Shown: one piece after another, positions 12,198 to 23,806 of the stretch
How the letters are laid out: every line of letters starts with the position of its first letter
How positions within the stretch are numbered: the stretch's first letter is position 1
Assembly: GCA_029204225.1 (NCBI GenBank)
Contig: CM055092.1
Coordinates: forward strand, 100,560,200 to 100,618,199
DNA from: Diphasiastrum complanatum
Lineage: Eukaryota > Streptophyta > Lycopodiopsida > Lycopodiales > Lycopodiaceae
Direction: 5' to 3'
DNA: 58,000 nucleotides
The notes under the pieces: generated by a model
Databases searched by the model: none
What the model saw: the letters and a program-made list of their open reading frames with translations, nothing else
What the model was told of the DNA's origin: nothing
Program-made: the position numbers and the translations under genes

Positions 12198-12435
12198 CAA
12201 CGGGGTTGGCTCAACTGGTTAGCTTGGCATCCAAAGTTTCTTTGGTCCCAGGTTCGAGCCTCCCCTTGGAAACCAAGAAGCATCTTCTTGAACTCACAAA
12301 ATTTTGCGACGTGCGAAGTGGAAGAACTTCCACCAACTCCCATATAAAAACTTCCTGTTTGAGTAAAGACCTTGAAGTTTAATGGGTTGAAAAGTGCAAG
12401 ATTCCCTCTATAATTCAATATCACAAGCTTGGTAA
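12198..12435 (+). mobile_element. tRNA-derived SINE
   Basis: An RNA polymerase III A box (TGGCTCAACTGG, 12207-12218) is followed 32 bp later by a B box (GGTTCGAGCC, 12251-12260), in the tRNA-like context expected of a SINE head. An unrelated body of about 170 bp follows. The 3' end runs into a T-rich stretch at 12436. It does not fold as a complete tRNA with a matching acceptor stem, so a tRNA gene is unlikely. Length and exact ends are estimates. Confidence 0.72.
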
Positions 12436-13305
12436 GTTTTTTTTTCAATGTGATAAAGGATTACAAGATTATGAATTTTAGTTTCTCAACTCTATGGGCA
12501 CTCTATCAAATAAGCATGTGGGCTTGGTATATATTTTCAGGCCAGCTGCATAAATTTTTTTGCACAAAATGTTCAATCTAAATCACCAATGTGGGTTAAA
12601 CAGGTTGATAAAATTCAGGAAAGCAGTTGTTTACATTTCTGCAAAATTTGTTGCCAATAAATGAAATGATAAGCTCTAGTTAGCCAGAAGAGGCTGTGCT
12701 AGAAAACATAGAAAGTGCCCAATTTTCAACTGGCAACACAACCAGTAGACAGGTAAGCACAAGCAAATTAATTCAGGAAGAATCAAAGCCAGCATATGGT
12801 TGATAGTCATTGTTGCCAGAAAATATTTGGTAGTATATATCCTTTTTACATCTTGAAAGTGACATACAGTCCTAGATGAACTAAGTAGATCAGCTAAAAA
12901 CAATTCGAAATTGAGAGCTCCACATGCAACCCTTTGTTGCCAAGGATTCTTCGTCTTTGGTGTAAATGAGAATGGTGAGCTTTGGGGCCAGCTAAAGGTT
13001 GAGCTTCTAGAAGCTGCTTTCAAGACTTCTTGATCCTTTTCTTTCTCCAACCTTTCCAGAGCAAATAAGCCAAATCTCGAAGGTATTAAAAGCAATCAAC
13101 CCAAACGTAACCTCTTTTGAATATGTCAATGAAATTGATAAAACCTTAGGCCTGTAATCAGAAACCAACCTTTCATTCACAACACTAATAAGATTGTTGG
13201 AAGGCTGTTAAATAACTTATCCTCTTTAAACTGCAAGTTTGATGAAGCAAAAGATTGCCCAAGCGTGGTTCCTTAAGAGTACAAGCATCTTGGCAACTTA
13301 AAATT
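12436..13305. other. Intergenic, no recognised gene
   Basis: A 139-codon minus-strand open frame (12676-13095) includes a Ser/Pro-rich stretch but shows no domain and has no supported splice to the CFL1-like gene upstream of it. I treat it as chance or 3' flank. Confidence 0.4.
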
Positions 13306-13308
13306 CCA

Positions 13309-13600
13309 AGTACTGAGATATTCACATGAGAGAACAACTAGGAGACTTATACATGAAGTATGTTTGTACAATATTTTGCCAAGGCACAAGGCCCTTTTGA
13401 AGTGTTTTGGCATGAATTCATATAGAACAAAAGATAAGCTGAAGCTTAATAACATGAACAGTACTGAGACATTCACACGGGAGAACAACTAGGAGATATC
13501 TACATGGAGTGTGTTTGTGCTTTATTTAGCCAGAGCACAAGACCCTTTGAAATGTTTGGCATGAATGCATGTAGTAAGCTGAAGCTTATCAAATGAGTAT
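13309..13600. repeat. Tandem duplication of about 152 bp
   Basis: AGTACTGAGATATTCACATG at 13309 recurs as AGTACTGAGACATTCACACG at about 13461. Both are followed by GAGAACAACTAGGAGA and, later, AAGCTGAAGCTTA. It lies in the 3' flank of the minus-strand CFL1-like gene. 13600-14274 holds nothing else recognised and may include its 3' UTR. Confidence 0.75.
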
Positions 13601-14274
13601 CCATTCAAGTGAAACCTTTACTCACAGTGAGAGCATTGAAGATGACTCGTATGTTTTTGGCATACAAATGCAGCAGTGCAAATGAAAAGTTATAGAAGAG
13701 TTGGACTCACTGATTGATTTTTCAGCTACATTGAATGCCATAAAGTCGGACCAGTAAAACCTTCATTTTATGCTCTCAACAATGAGTCTTCGAAAAATAT
13801 TCTCAAAGATTTAAACTCATTTTAGAGTATCCAGCACCATAACTCAAAGACTATCATAGTCATCTGCAGCAGCTTATGTGCAGGTGCAGCCTCTTTTGCA
13901 ATCCGCAACAATTTGATGTGAAGAGCACATCAATAAACAATAATAAGCACTAGCAATGTATTGTGCTAGTCTAATAAGAGCCAAACTAACATGCACATCT
14001 GGTTTGCAATTGAGAGAACTATTTGTTTCCCTTTACCAGAAGCGACTTTCGTTTGCGACTGTGAACTGTCAATGAGTAGTAACAGCGATGCACTAATCAA
14101 AGAGAAATGAGAAACTTAATCAGTCAAGCGATTCGTGAGCTTGAACTAGAATACATGATATCTCTGTCATGTTGATTTCTTCGCCTGGGTTAAGGTCTAT
14201 TCAACAAGAAAAATAGTTGAACGTGTAGAAGAAAACTGAGATTTTCTCCGATGAAAGTAAGAAAACGTTTAAGT

Positions 14275-15252
14275 TTAGCATGATGGCAAGGACGCGCTGT
14301 GCTGGAGAAGACCCCCACACCTTGGACACTCTGGGGCCAGCTTGGGGAGCATGAAATACATCAAGCACTGGCAGCAGCCCATTGCAACCATGACGTCCTC
14401 ATCCATTCTGTCCATTGATAACTTCTGCAGAACACTATTGTTAGTTTTGCTTGAAAATTGATTCCAACTCCTGCAATATCCAGGAAATCAAAACACGAAT
14501 TGGTTCGCTGTATAAACAATGCACTGCCAGTAGAACCAATACAATATATGCAACAACCTCGATATGCTTCACTTCATGTAACCTGTGTTGAATGGCAGAC
14601 AGGCAGACATACTGTTGAGTGATAATTTGCGCGGAAATTGCAGGAGTTTGCTGATTCGCAGGCGATTCAAGTATTGCTTCAAGTTGTGATTTGATTAACT
14701 GGAGGAGCTCCCGTGGATCCCTGCATGTCCTTTTGCAGATGCTCCAATCAATGTAATACACTTCCCCTGTCTGAAACAACAATCAAAACCTTACTTCTAA
14801 GCTAATTCTAATTCTGTTCTGTCAACAAGCATGCAGAAGCAGCAAAAACAAGCTTATTGAAATGCACAAGGTGCTTGTCATTCAGAGAGGCGTACTTCAA
14901 GATCCAGAAGCTGCTCCCACTGATAGGGCAACGCAGGCTGCTCTGGAAGCTCTATAGTTGCATTTGATTTCACTGAGACTTCTTCGTTGCAGTTTTTTCT
15001 TTTTGTTTTGCATTGTTCTAGTTCATGTGGCTGCAACAAAGCAAGCTGCACTTGCATTGTCCGTAGCACATCCGATGGCCACCTCTGTTGCCATGAATCT
15101 TTGGGCTGTCGCCTCTTTGTCAAAGCAATCCCCCAAGCATTTTGATCATTGCATTTTTCGTGTGGTGAGCCAGAAGCAGTGCATGAATTAGTGCTGCCCA
15201 CTTCTACCTTAGAGCATGAACGGGGTGGCGCTGTGGTCCCTGCTCGCCCCAT
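14275..15252 (-). CDS. CFL1: CURLY FLAG LEAF 1-like WW-domain protein (3 exons)
   Basis: Minus-strand gene with exons 15252-14896, 14770-14573 and 14424-14275, all phase 0 and GT-AG, giving 234 codons with TAA at 14277-14275. The N-terminus is polar. A WW-like domain crosses the first junction (LPYQWEQLLDLE / TGEVYYIDWS, ending RTCRDPR): the first Trp is present and the second canonical Trp is replaced. The C-terminus has two Cys pairs (GCCQC, about 20 residues, CPRCGGLL), like a small zinc ribbon, with MYFMLPKL between. This order is that of plant CFL1, which binds class IV homeodomain factors and represses cuticle genes in rice and Arabidopsis. Exon 2's donor (GTGAAG) is the least certain edge; GAG/GTTGTT 15 bp on is an alternative. 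The start at 15252 is the first ATG of the frame seen. Confidence 0.75.
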
Positions 15253-15474
15253 ATTTGCTTGGAGTGTTTTATCCCTTCCCTAACTGTAAGCAGGACTGTC
15301 AAGGGAGGTCATTTTTGCTGAATTTATTCAAATGTCCAATTTCAGACAAAGCCTTTTTCATACACAAGGAGGCAAAAAAACTAGAAGGGTTCTTGGTGCT
15401 GCGCTGGCTGATCATCTGGAAGCTCTGAAATTGAGCTGCTGCATGAAGCACTCACCTCGCTAGCTCACTCATTA

Positions 15475-15495
15475 ACACACACACACACACACACA
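15475..15495. repeat. (AC)n microsatellite
   Basis: AC dinucleotide run of 21 bp upstream of the CFL1-like start (5' flank on the minus strand). Confidence 0.9.
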
Positions 15496-15670
15496 TCTGC
15501 TCAGAGGCGAGAGCCAATTCGTTGGATGTACAATCTGAGTGCAAAAGCCTTGGTTTTTATGACAGCCTACAGCAGACAAAGTAATTTGTTGCACCCACAC
15601 ACAAACTAAAACGGGAACGCCATCATCTTCTCTGTCACTTTGGTCTCTCACATTTATAAATAATAACAGA

Positions 15671-15673
<3 letters not shown>

Positions 15674-15702
<29 letters not shown>
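15674..15702. repeat. (CA)n microsatellite
   Basis: Perfect CA run of 29 bp, second of two in the 5' flank of the CFL1-like gene. Confidence 0.92.
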
Positions 15703-15703
<1 letters not shown>

Positions 15704-15705
<2 letters not shown>

Positions 15706-16639
15706 ATCTCTTTCCTCAGACACATCTATTTCCTTGTTTTTGTATATACAAAACTCTATTACTATTGATGTATTGATGAGAGCATGATATCCATGAATTC
15801 TGACACATATCCCAAAACAGAGACACTTCCCTCCTTTTTTTTTTTTTGCTTTGGCCATCCTATTGATTATCTCACATGTGTGGTTTTACTAAGCACACCA
15901 AGATGGCCTCAACTACTTATCCCATATAACACCTCAAGAAAGTATGAACATATATGGGGCAATTGTAGCAATGGCTGCTTGAGAGCATCCACTAAAATTC
16001 TCGGTGGCCAATGACTCCAATCACATTCATCTATACAGTGATCCCTCAAAATATGTGCCCTTAAAAGTGCAACCATATTGGTTCTCATCTAAGGTTGGTG
16101 GATGCACCACCCTTGGATAAAGGTGACCTTGACAATGATGGTTGCTTGTATGGCCGCCCTTAGGAACCTTGACATTTTTGAAAGGTAAAGTCCACAAGAG
16201 AGTTACTCCATATGTAAATACAACATCAACATTCATGAATAACCATGCCATTGCAATATATAGTACAAGAACTTGAGGGAAAACGACTGCCAAGGATCCC
16301 ACTCAGTAGAAAATTTGGCAACACTTGGCTCATAGGGTGGGCTACAAAGACTAAAGCCAAGGCACACTACCCTAGGAACGAGATAGAATTGGATAAAGGC
16401 ATTGGGAATCATGACCTGTAGAAAAAATTAGATGATCCAAGTGTAGAAGTAGGCCTATGTCAGCTCCTTCAAATATCACCCATAGTGAGAAAGAAAGTAA
16501 AACACATGATAAAATTCCTTGTGACCCAAGACTTAGGACTCCTTACTATGAAAAACATAGACGCTGAAATTTTAGATCACAATATTATCCAAAGTAGACA
16601 TAACAATTGATGGATTGATTGTCTTTGCACAATAGTAGA
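15704..16639. other. Intergenic, nothing recognised
   Basis: 5' flank of the CFL1-like gene passing into element-like DNA. The 91-codon minus frame at 16027-16302 has no recognised domain. Confidence 0.5.
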
Positions 16640-17300
16640 TGTTGGATCTGTTGCTAGTATTCTTAGTTTTGAGGTAGTTGATCGATTAAGATCCTCATTG
16701 TTGGATTTCAAAGTTCAAGTGGAAATCCACCTTTTAACGAGTATAGAGCCTTATTCCTAAGAGTTGGAACTCTTCGATGGTAGGGATTTGGGAATGTTGT
16801 TATTAACCAGAACGGTTATATAATGTGATGCTAAACCATGTGTGGCCTTTCTTGTTAAATCACAATTGCATAAATGGATTATTGTGATCCATTAGGAACA
16901 AAAATTGTGGTTTCTCCAGTGCTTGGTGGAATAGATATGAGCCTATACGGTATGGGAAATCCAGATGGATTTCTAAGATCTCTGGAATATTGGATAGAGC
17001 GGTTTAAGATCTTCAGGAAGGAATGAAATTCCTCGTACCAATTCTCTTCAGGAAGGAATGAAATTCCTCGTACCAATTCTCACATAGATTTTGGACATCT
17101 ATTATGGTATTACTTCACTTAGTTTGATTTAAAATGTTTCCTTTTGGTTAATAAATACACTTGGGTTATTCCAACAATATATGAACGATATTTGTCGTCC
17201 ATACCTGGGTCAATGCCTAGTGGTATTCTTAGATGATATTTTCATTTACAGAAAATTGCTAAAGGAACATGGAAGAATTAAATGATTGGAAGTATCTTCG
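16640..17300 (+). mobile_element. Decayed Ty3/gypsy protease-RT fragment
   Basis: Near 16640-16700 a frame reads VDVGSVASILSFEVVDRL, like a gypsy aspartic protease (DSG changed to DVG). At about 17135-17290, across a one-base shift, comes MFPFG then LINTLGLFQQYMNDI and VVFLDDIFIYRK, the reverse-transcriptase palm with its catalytic DD (17226-17237 region). The DNA between is too decayed to read. No intact frame remains. Confidence 0.72.
17011..17080. repeat. Perfect 35-bp tandem duplication
   Basis: CTTCAGGAAGGAATGAAATT and the next 15 bases occur twice back to back (17011-17045, 17046-17080) with no mismatch, inside otherwise heavily mutated gypsy DNA. Confidence 0.95.
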
Positions 17301-17582
17301 TAAATTGGTTGAAAATCAATTCCTATATTTGGTTATAGGATGACTAGTTAATCTTTTTGATTTCCTGGTGAACAAATCTTGAAGCAAAGGACTTTTGGGA
17401 GGGAAAGCTGATGGTATGGGACATCAGTGATTCCAAAGGGAATTTTTTGTGCGAGAGTGATCTGTGGACTAGTGGTTAGTAATTACAATAATGGTAATGC
17501 TAATGGGTTGAATCTATTGGTTAATTTGTTCAGGGTATTTGGTGAGCTTATGAGATATAGATTCGGATCCCTAATGGTATCT

Positions 17583-17867
17583 GGCTAAAAGCATGATTTG
17601 GTGGTGCAAATAAAGAACCCATTTTTTATTATACCTTTTGATAGTAACTTTCACTTTTGGGGATTTGGGAGGGAGCTTCATAGATGCTACCCACGAGTTA
17701 ATGCAATGAAGGCATTCCTAGTAATGATGGGCCTACCCTCTTGGAGTATTGGGGGGTAAGTGGTGGGCCCACTCTCTCCCAAAAAAACCTTTTTTGAGTG
17801 CATTTCTATCCAAAAAAGGTAGTGTCCTTGACAGTCCATGTTGTACCACCAAACCATGCTTTTAGCC
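17583..17867. mobile_element. Small inverted-repeat (MITE-like) element with ATCT target duplication
   Basis: Ends are inverted repeats: GGCTAAAAGCATGATTTGGT at 17583 and, on the other strand from 17867, GGCTAAAAGCATGGTTTGGT. The match extends about 27 bp and then more loosely inward. ATCT flanks both sides (17579-17582 and 17868-17871). 285 bp, no coding potential. A 4-bp target duplication does not fit hAT, Mutator or PIF, so the superfamily is left open. Confidence 0.8.
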
Positions 17868-17871
17868 ATCT

Positions 17872-18976
17872 CATAATTTACAAATCAGAAAACCCTTAAT
17901 GTTGTAGGGTGTAGGAATAGATGGTGAGCAGCCCTCCGCTTGTCAAAAGAGTTAAAACACAAGGATAAGTGATCTAACTATGATTAATTGTTTGCTTAGT
18001 TGCTTTCTACACAAAACTAACTCTAGCTCCAAACTCACACTAACATCTTAGATAGAGGTGAGGGAGAGAGAGAGTTTAGAGGGAGGTCCTCATTAGCTAT
18101 TGCATGCATCAAATGGAGAAACCTTAACTAGCTTAAACAATGGATAACAAATGAAAGAGAAATAGCAACTTCAACCAAAAAGCATAAGACACAAAGCAAT
18201 AGCACAATGAGAATGCTTGTTCTCCAAAATGGTAGAGTTTCCTCCTCTCTATTAGCATATGAAATGAGTTACAAGATGTGCCTTTTTATCTTTGGGGAGG
18301 CCCTTGCCCCTTGGTTCCCCACCTACCACCATTGACTTTGACTATTTAACAAAACTTAGCAAACTTAATCAACTTAAATGTTGGACTTCTTAACATTATG
18401 TTAATTACATGGCCCAAAGTCTAATTTATTTAAAATACATTATTTACAAGTGCTCTATGGGCTTACGCTCGCAGGATGCCACAACCCTTGCAGCTTATTT
18501 CTACTTCCGGCTATTTTATGGAATACCCACAACAAATGCTATTTCTCACCTTTTAAAGAACCCTTACTTCTTTTGAATTCCTTGAATTCTAGACATCAAA
18601 TTAAATTCATATGATCATTCCAACGTGAAAGTTATTTTATTATCATGTGAATTATTACTTATATGGTTAAGGCTTGGAATTTGATTTGTTCCAAGATAGT
18701 TGTATTTCAATTTTTTAAAAACCAGATTATCTCTTATGCATAGGTAGATCTCAAATGGATGATGGTTATTGTCACTTGTAATGAAAATGTTTGAAAGGAA
18801 AGTCTTGTGTATAATAGTGTGAATCCATTTTGGAAGGCACTTATTATAGACTTTTCAGATGTTTTCATGTGTCATCTCTCCAGCTAACTTTTGTAAGAAA
18901 TTAGATAATTTTTTCAAAAGGAGGGATGTAGTGAGGGGTAAGATTCCATTGGAGAAGCTATTAGATGCACAATGTT
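17872..18976. other. Repeat-derived DNA, unassigned
   Basis: No open frame or complete element end was recognised. The region lies between the small inverted-repeat element and the first copy of the 1-kb direct repeat. Confidence 0.4.
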
Positions 18977-20025
18977 TAGATAAGAGAAGTTCTCTAGGGA
19001 TTGTTTGGAACAATCTGGAACTAGATGTGGTTTGAGATTGGAAATCATTACAAGTAGTACTGAGTAAGATCAGAAGCTACTAATCCCAATTGGTAGGGAT
19101 AGAAATAAGTTTGATCATGGAATGTCTGTATTGAATCAACCTATTCTTAGCGGGTACTAGGATCAAGGAAAAGGTTGATAAAATGGGAGAAATCTGGTGA
19201 TAAGAGGTAAGATTGGTTTGGAAAACTCATGAGAGTTAATGTATTCTCAAACTCCGAGATTTCCCAAATATGTTATTTACTCAAGAGAAATAGAATTCTT
19301 TTGTAGCTGAGTTACAAAATTCTCAATGAGATATGTGAGTAACATATGTGGGTTTTGGAGGAATCTGGCAGATATGGACATATGTGTATGTACTGGGTCA
19401 TAGTAAGATTGTTCACGTTTGCACGATTAATCTTGTATGGATCTACTATGTATTCCTAGTTACTAGGGTTATTTGATGCACTTAACATAGTCAGTGAACA
19501 TAGACATATGATCAAGTATTGTTGGTATAGATACTTGTAGAGTTAACGAATTTTTCTATGGAAGATTTATTGGTTAACTTAAAAGTGATTTGGATAAGGA
19601 TCTAAATGTGGTGTTATACTAGTATAATTAAGATATGCACCTAGACATTGAGATTTTTGAATCATTGGCAATTGACTTGAGTAGTTGGTTAACTCTAGTG
19701 GAAGTTACTTGGTAAATTGGACAGTGTGAAGAGAATTCACTAGAAACTGTTTGTTTTGTGTTTATTGCTTGTAAGACACATGATTTACAAGTCATTTGGA
19801 TTTATCATGAGAAAATTGTGTGCATAAGATATACGGAATTTTTGGGTGAGTATTCTCAGTTGAGAACATACTCAATTCATTAGTGATTGTATCCCAGAGA
19901 GCTCAAGTGGATATAGAATCATAATGGTTCCAATCATGGTAACTAAATTTTTTAAAATTCTTGGTTGGACATTCATGGAATCCAATGTAGGTGGAAAAAC
20001 AAAATGCGCTAGTATCGGACTATTT
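18977..20025 (+). repeat. Diverged 1-kb direct repeat, copy 1
   Basis: Starts AAGAGAAGTTCTCTAGGGAT and ends near TTGTATCCCAGAGAGCTCAA (about 19887) plus flank. It aligns throughout with 21330-22310, for example ATATGTTATTTACTCA and GATTGTATCCCAGAGAGCTC in both. Non-coding in all frames now; probably part of the same decayed gypsy element. Confidence 0.8.
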
Positions 20026-20094
20026 GAATCCACATATGGATTGTTAGATAATGCACTTTTAACCATGATTTATGTTCTACCTAGATAGAGTCAA

Positions 20095-21246
20095 ACTCTC
20101 AAGTGCGACTATTGCTGCATCCTTGAGATCTATCTTATTCCAAGGTGTAGACAGACACTGCTAATCTATGACTGATTTATAAAACATTCAGATCAATGAG
20201 CCTTAGTGCGGAATGTAGAATGAAAGCTAAATACACATGAACAATGAACTAGCTTTAAGCATTCAAGACTATACACGAGACAAAATGTGCAAATGGCATT
20301 TGTAGTACATCAATGATCTTTGAGCGTTGCTTGGCATACCGCACAACGCGTCGACGCAAGAGAGTCTCTACCTCTTACGAACAATCGACTGGTCTCGCTT
20401 ACTAGCGGACACAATCAGGACTCTATGCTTAAACCCCCGCAACACTACGCGTCGGTTCTAACCTTCTCTCTCTCATTCATCCTCTTTATATAGGAATAGA
20501 GAAAAGAGAGTTTATGCTAATCATTTAATTACAAGAACTAGTTAGGCACGTTTCTAATGGCTTCCAATTTGTTGTCGTTTTTCTCCGTGGAGTTCGTTCT
20601 CCATGTGGTACTGTGGTTGATCTTCCTTGTCCTTGAAACGTGAAGATCCACCGTTTTGTGCAGTCGTCTGTGACCGTAATCTTCGGTCTTTGCTAGCAGA
20701 CTACAATCGTTGACGTTGCGGCTTCCTTTGGTTTGGTTCGTAATGACTCGTATGCTGAAGGCTTGTGGTTCCCTGGCGGTGTCCCTTCGCTTCGTCAGTC
20801 TTCACTCGTGGCCCTTCGTGTTGACCTTGCGGTTTGTCTTTGGTGGCTTCGTTGTGTGGTTATTCGTTGGTCTCTGCAACTTGGACTTTACGGTTGCCTT
20901 CGGTGGCTTCGCGAAAGTCGTTTGTGGGACTTTGCGGTTGCTTGAAGGTGCAGTTTTGGTTCATTGTCTTGAACGTTGAAATTGTTTGCAGGATTTCAAG
21001 GTTGCCTGTGGTGCCTTCGTCAAAGCCGTGTACATTGCGGTTGTGGCTATTTGTGGTTTCTACCTATGGCATTTTCCCATGTATTTCTGTAGTTTTGGGA
21101 TCACAAGCTAAGAGCGCTTTGTCGATAGAAACTTGATGTTTCTTCAGATCCCTCTCAAAGCGGGGTAGTCTTGTGATTCCCAGATTATCTCTATGCTTCT
21201 CAAACATTGTCTTATCTAAAGACTTAGTGAAGATGTCGGCCACCAT
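20095..21246 (-). mobile_element. Ty1/copia 3' end: RNase H C-terminus and 3' LTR
   Basis: The minus strand at 21246-21064 reads MVADIFTKSLDKTMFEKHRD, the conserved end of copia RNase H (ADIFTK), and closes with a stop at 21064. The following 950 bp (21060-20095, read leftward) are its 3' LTR region, with a good minus-strand TATA box (CTATATAAAG, about 20485-20495). The rest of the element is missing. It sits between the two copies of the 1-kb repeat. Confidence 0.75.
20710..21060 (-). repeat. Degenerate GC-rich repeats in the copia LTR
   Basis: Units of about 50-65 bp around a core like TTGCGGTTGCCTTCGGTGGC (plus strand) recur near 20717, 20828, 20888, 20932, 21000 and 21036. The block is much richer in G+C than its surroundings and lies upstream of the LTR TATA box, so it is placed as U3 enhancer-like repeats. 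Confidence 0.65.
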
Positions 21247-21329
21247 CTGCGTGGTTCAAATGAAAACGGTCTACAACTCGTTTCTCTCAACCATAGATTC
21301 AGAGTGAGATACCTAATTGGAACTTTTCG

Positions 21330-22310
21330 AATAAGAGGAATTCTCTAGGGATTGTGTGGACAATCTGGAACTTGAACAGATTTGATATTTGAATCATTAT
21401 CTATAAGTAGTACAATGAAAGGTCAAAGGTTACTATTTCTATTTTGATTGGAATAGAAGTAAGTTTGATTAGGATTTAAGTCTGAGAGTTTTGTATTGGA
21501 TCAACCTAATCTTAGTTTAGTACTAGGATCAGAGAGGGGTTGATTGAGTGAAGAAATTATGTAATTAGAGGCAAGTTGGATTGAAAAACTGTTGAGAGTG
21601 AATATTATTCGTCTCAGAGATTTTCCGAATATGTTATTTACTCATGAGAAATAGAAAATCTTTTGTAGCTGAGTTACAAGATCTCAGTGAGATATGTGAC
21701 TAACATATGTGGGTTCTGGAGGAATCTGCCAGATAAGTATGTGTTTATGTACTAGGTCATAGTGAGATTATTCACATATGTGCACGATTAATCTTGTATG
21801 AATCTACTGTGTATTCCTGGTTACTAGAGTTATTTGGTGCACTTAACCTAGTCGGTGAACATAAGCATATGATCAAGTGTTGTTTGACAGATACTTGTAG
21901 AGTCAACAAATCTTACTATGGAAGATTTATGAGCTAACTATAAAATGATTTGGTTGAGGATCTAAATGTGGTGTTATACTAGTATAATTGAATTCTTCAC
22001 CTAGACATTTAAGATTTCTAAATCATTGGCAATTAACTTGAGTAGTTGATTACTCTAGGATGAAATTAATTGGTAAAACGATCAGTGTGATGTGGATTCA
22101 CTAGGAACTGATGGTTTTTGAATTATATTGCTTGTGAGATGCATGATTAGTGAATCATTAGGTTCATCAGTTAATTATGTGCATTGGATATACAATATTC
22201 TTGGGATAGAGTATTCCTTAGTTAAGAAAGGGACTCAGCTCATTAGTGATTGTATCCCAGAGAGCTCAATTGGATAACGAATCATAATGGATCCAAGAAT
22301 AATAACTGAA
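21330..22310 (+). repeat. Diverged 1-kb direct repeat, copy 2
   Basis: Second copy of 18977-20025 (starts AAGAGGAATTCTCTAGGGAT; contains GATTGTATCCCAGAGAGCTC at about 22249). Similarity looks roughly 75-80% by eye with small indels. Confidence 0.8.
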
Positions 22311-23806
22311 TTGATATTCAGCAGGACTTTGGGTATCTAGATGTGATTCTAGATTGTAATCTAAAGTTTTTGTAGTTGAAGATGATTGTCATTTTGGTAT
22401 GCGTTCAGTCTTTAATTACCAGTTGTTATAGAACTTGAATCTTGCACTTCAGTTAAAGAATCATGTTTGAAGAATATTCCTAAATCCAGTATTTTCTTAG
22501 TGGAAAGATTTTGGAATGATTCTTACTTTTTTTGAGTTATGTTGGACATATACTCCAATATCGCTCCGTCATCTCTATCATTGTCCTTTGGTTTCTGATT
22601 AGAAATTTTCGCTTGGGCCTTGCATGCCGTATAATTTTGGATTCTAGAAAACTATGATTGACAAATCATACGAATCTAAATATTTATGATTGACGGATCA
22701 TAAATAGATACTTAATTATTCTCAGAGGATTATTCCGAATTGTGATGATTCTTAAGTGTGACGATTAAGTCTTGGTCTATTAATTGAGTAAGAATTTAGA
22801 TCAGTGTTTTGAATCTCTCTACTCCAGTATTTTAATTGAGAACCTATGGATCTCACAGACATTATTTTATTTATCTAGTGGATGCTATTCTACTACAATT
22901 TATGGTCTGCAGATACTCGAGTATAGTTTTTTCTTTGATTGGATCTCCAGTTATCATAGGAGACAGACAAGTCTATTAAGATGAATGAATGCTATTTTCT
23001 TGCATTTGGTGCTAGAAACATGAGCATTTAACTCAAAAGAGTATCTGGGATACTCAGAGTTGAGTTTTAATCATTCTATATATTAATGATTCTCCCAGAA
23101 ATTCTAGTTGAATGAATTATCATATCTTAGAATTAGATTCTAAGGATAGTTGTATTTGGAAGCTTTTTATGAATTATCTGCCAGAGTTTGTGGATAATTT
23201 CAGACTGTAATTTCTTTAACTTTAATCTCCTAAGTTAGGAAATATTTCACTCAGTGGTTCATGTAAGTGTTTTACATGAAGATGATGTTAGTAACTTGTA
23301 GTGAGCGTAACCCAGTTGAGAAATTTATCACTTGGTGTACTTTTCAAACCAGAGTTTGTACTCCAGAATAGAGATTAACGATTGGAAATAGTTTTTCTCT
23401 GAGTACTTGTTTGATAAGTAAGTTTGATTAAGGATAATGGTTTTCTCGGTTAATATTGAAAGTTCAAGGAACTGTTTCTGTAATTCTTTCCTGTTTTGAT
23501 GAGCTTCTAAGGAGGTTTAAGGAGGGAAGAATGTTATGGCCATATTTGGTTAAGGACCTGGAATAGTCCTAATATGGTAGACTGGCCCTCTAGTAATTGA
23601 GATTATTGGTCACGCCGAGATTTAATTCCATGTTGAGGCCTGTTTGTGACTAATTACCTTGAGAGGACTACAAAATGCTCCAGAGTGATGTACACAAATT
23701 GTATATATATTCAAGTAAAGACTTTTTATCTTTCCTGATTTTTCGAGATCCATTATGGAATGTGTTGCTGATTTCGATTGTTCGTGAGGGCGCTCCACAT
23801 TTGAGA
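22311..23806. other. Decayed element interior, unreadable
   Basis: No frame or motif can be read. It lies between the repeat copy and a gypsy-type polypurine tract, so it is probably the 3' interior of a decayed gypsy element. Confidence 0.4.

Noticed and set aside
12198-12270. A functional tRNA gene
   Set aside because: A and B boxes are present but no closing acceptor stem or clear anticodon arm was seen; the long non-tRNA body fits a SINE.
12676-13095. 139-codon minus ORF as a fourth CFL1-like exon or separate gene
   Set aside because: The CFL1-like frame already stops at 14275, no splice site supports joining, and no domain is visible.
15475-15702. CRISPR-like spaced repeats
   Set aside because: The two units are simple AC runs; this is plant nuclear DNA and no array exists.
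16027-16302. 91-codon minus ORF with a hydrophobic start
   Set aside because: No family resemblance, no promoter, and located in repeat-like DNA.
20710-21136. Three overlapping plus-strand ORFs of 70-100 codons
   Set aside because: They come from the GC-rich LTR repeats, are hydrophobic and repetitive, and lie antisense to copia DNA.
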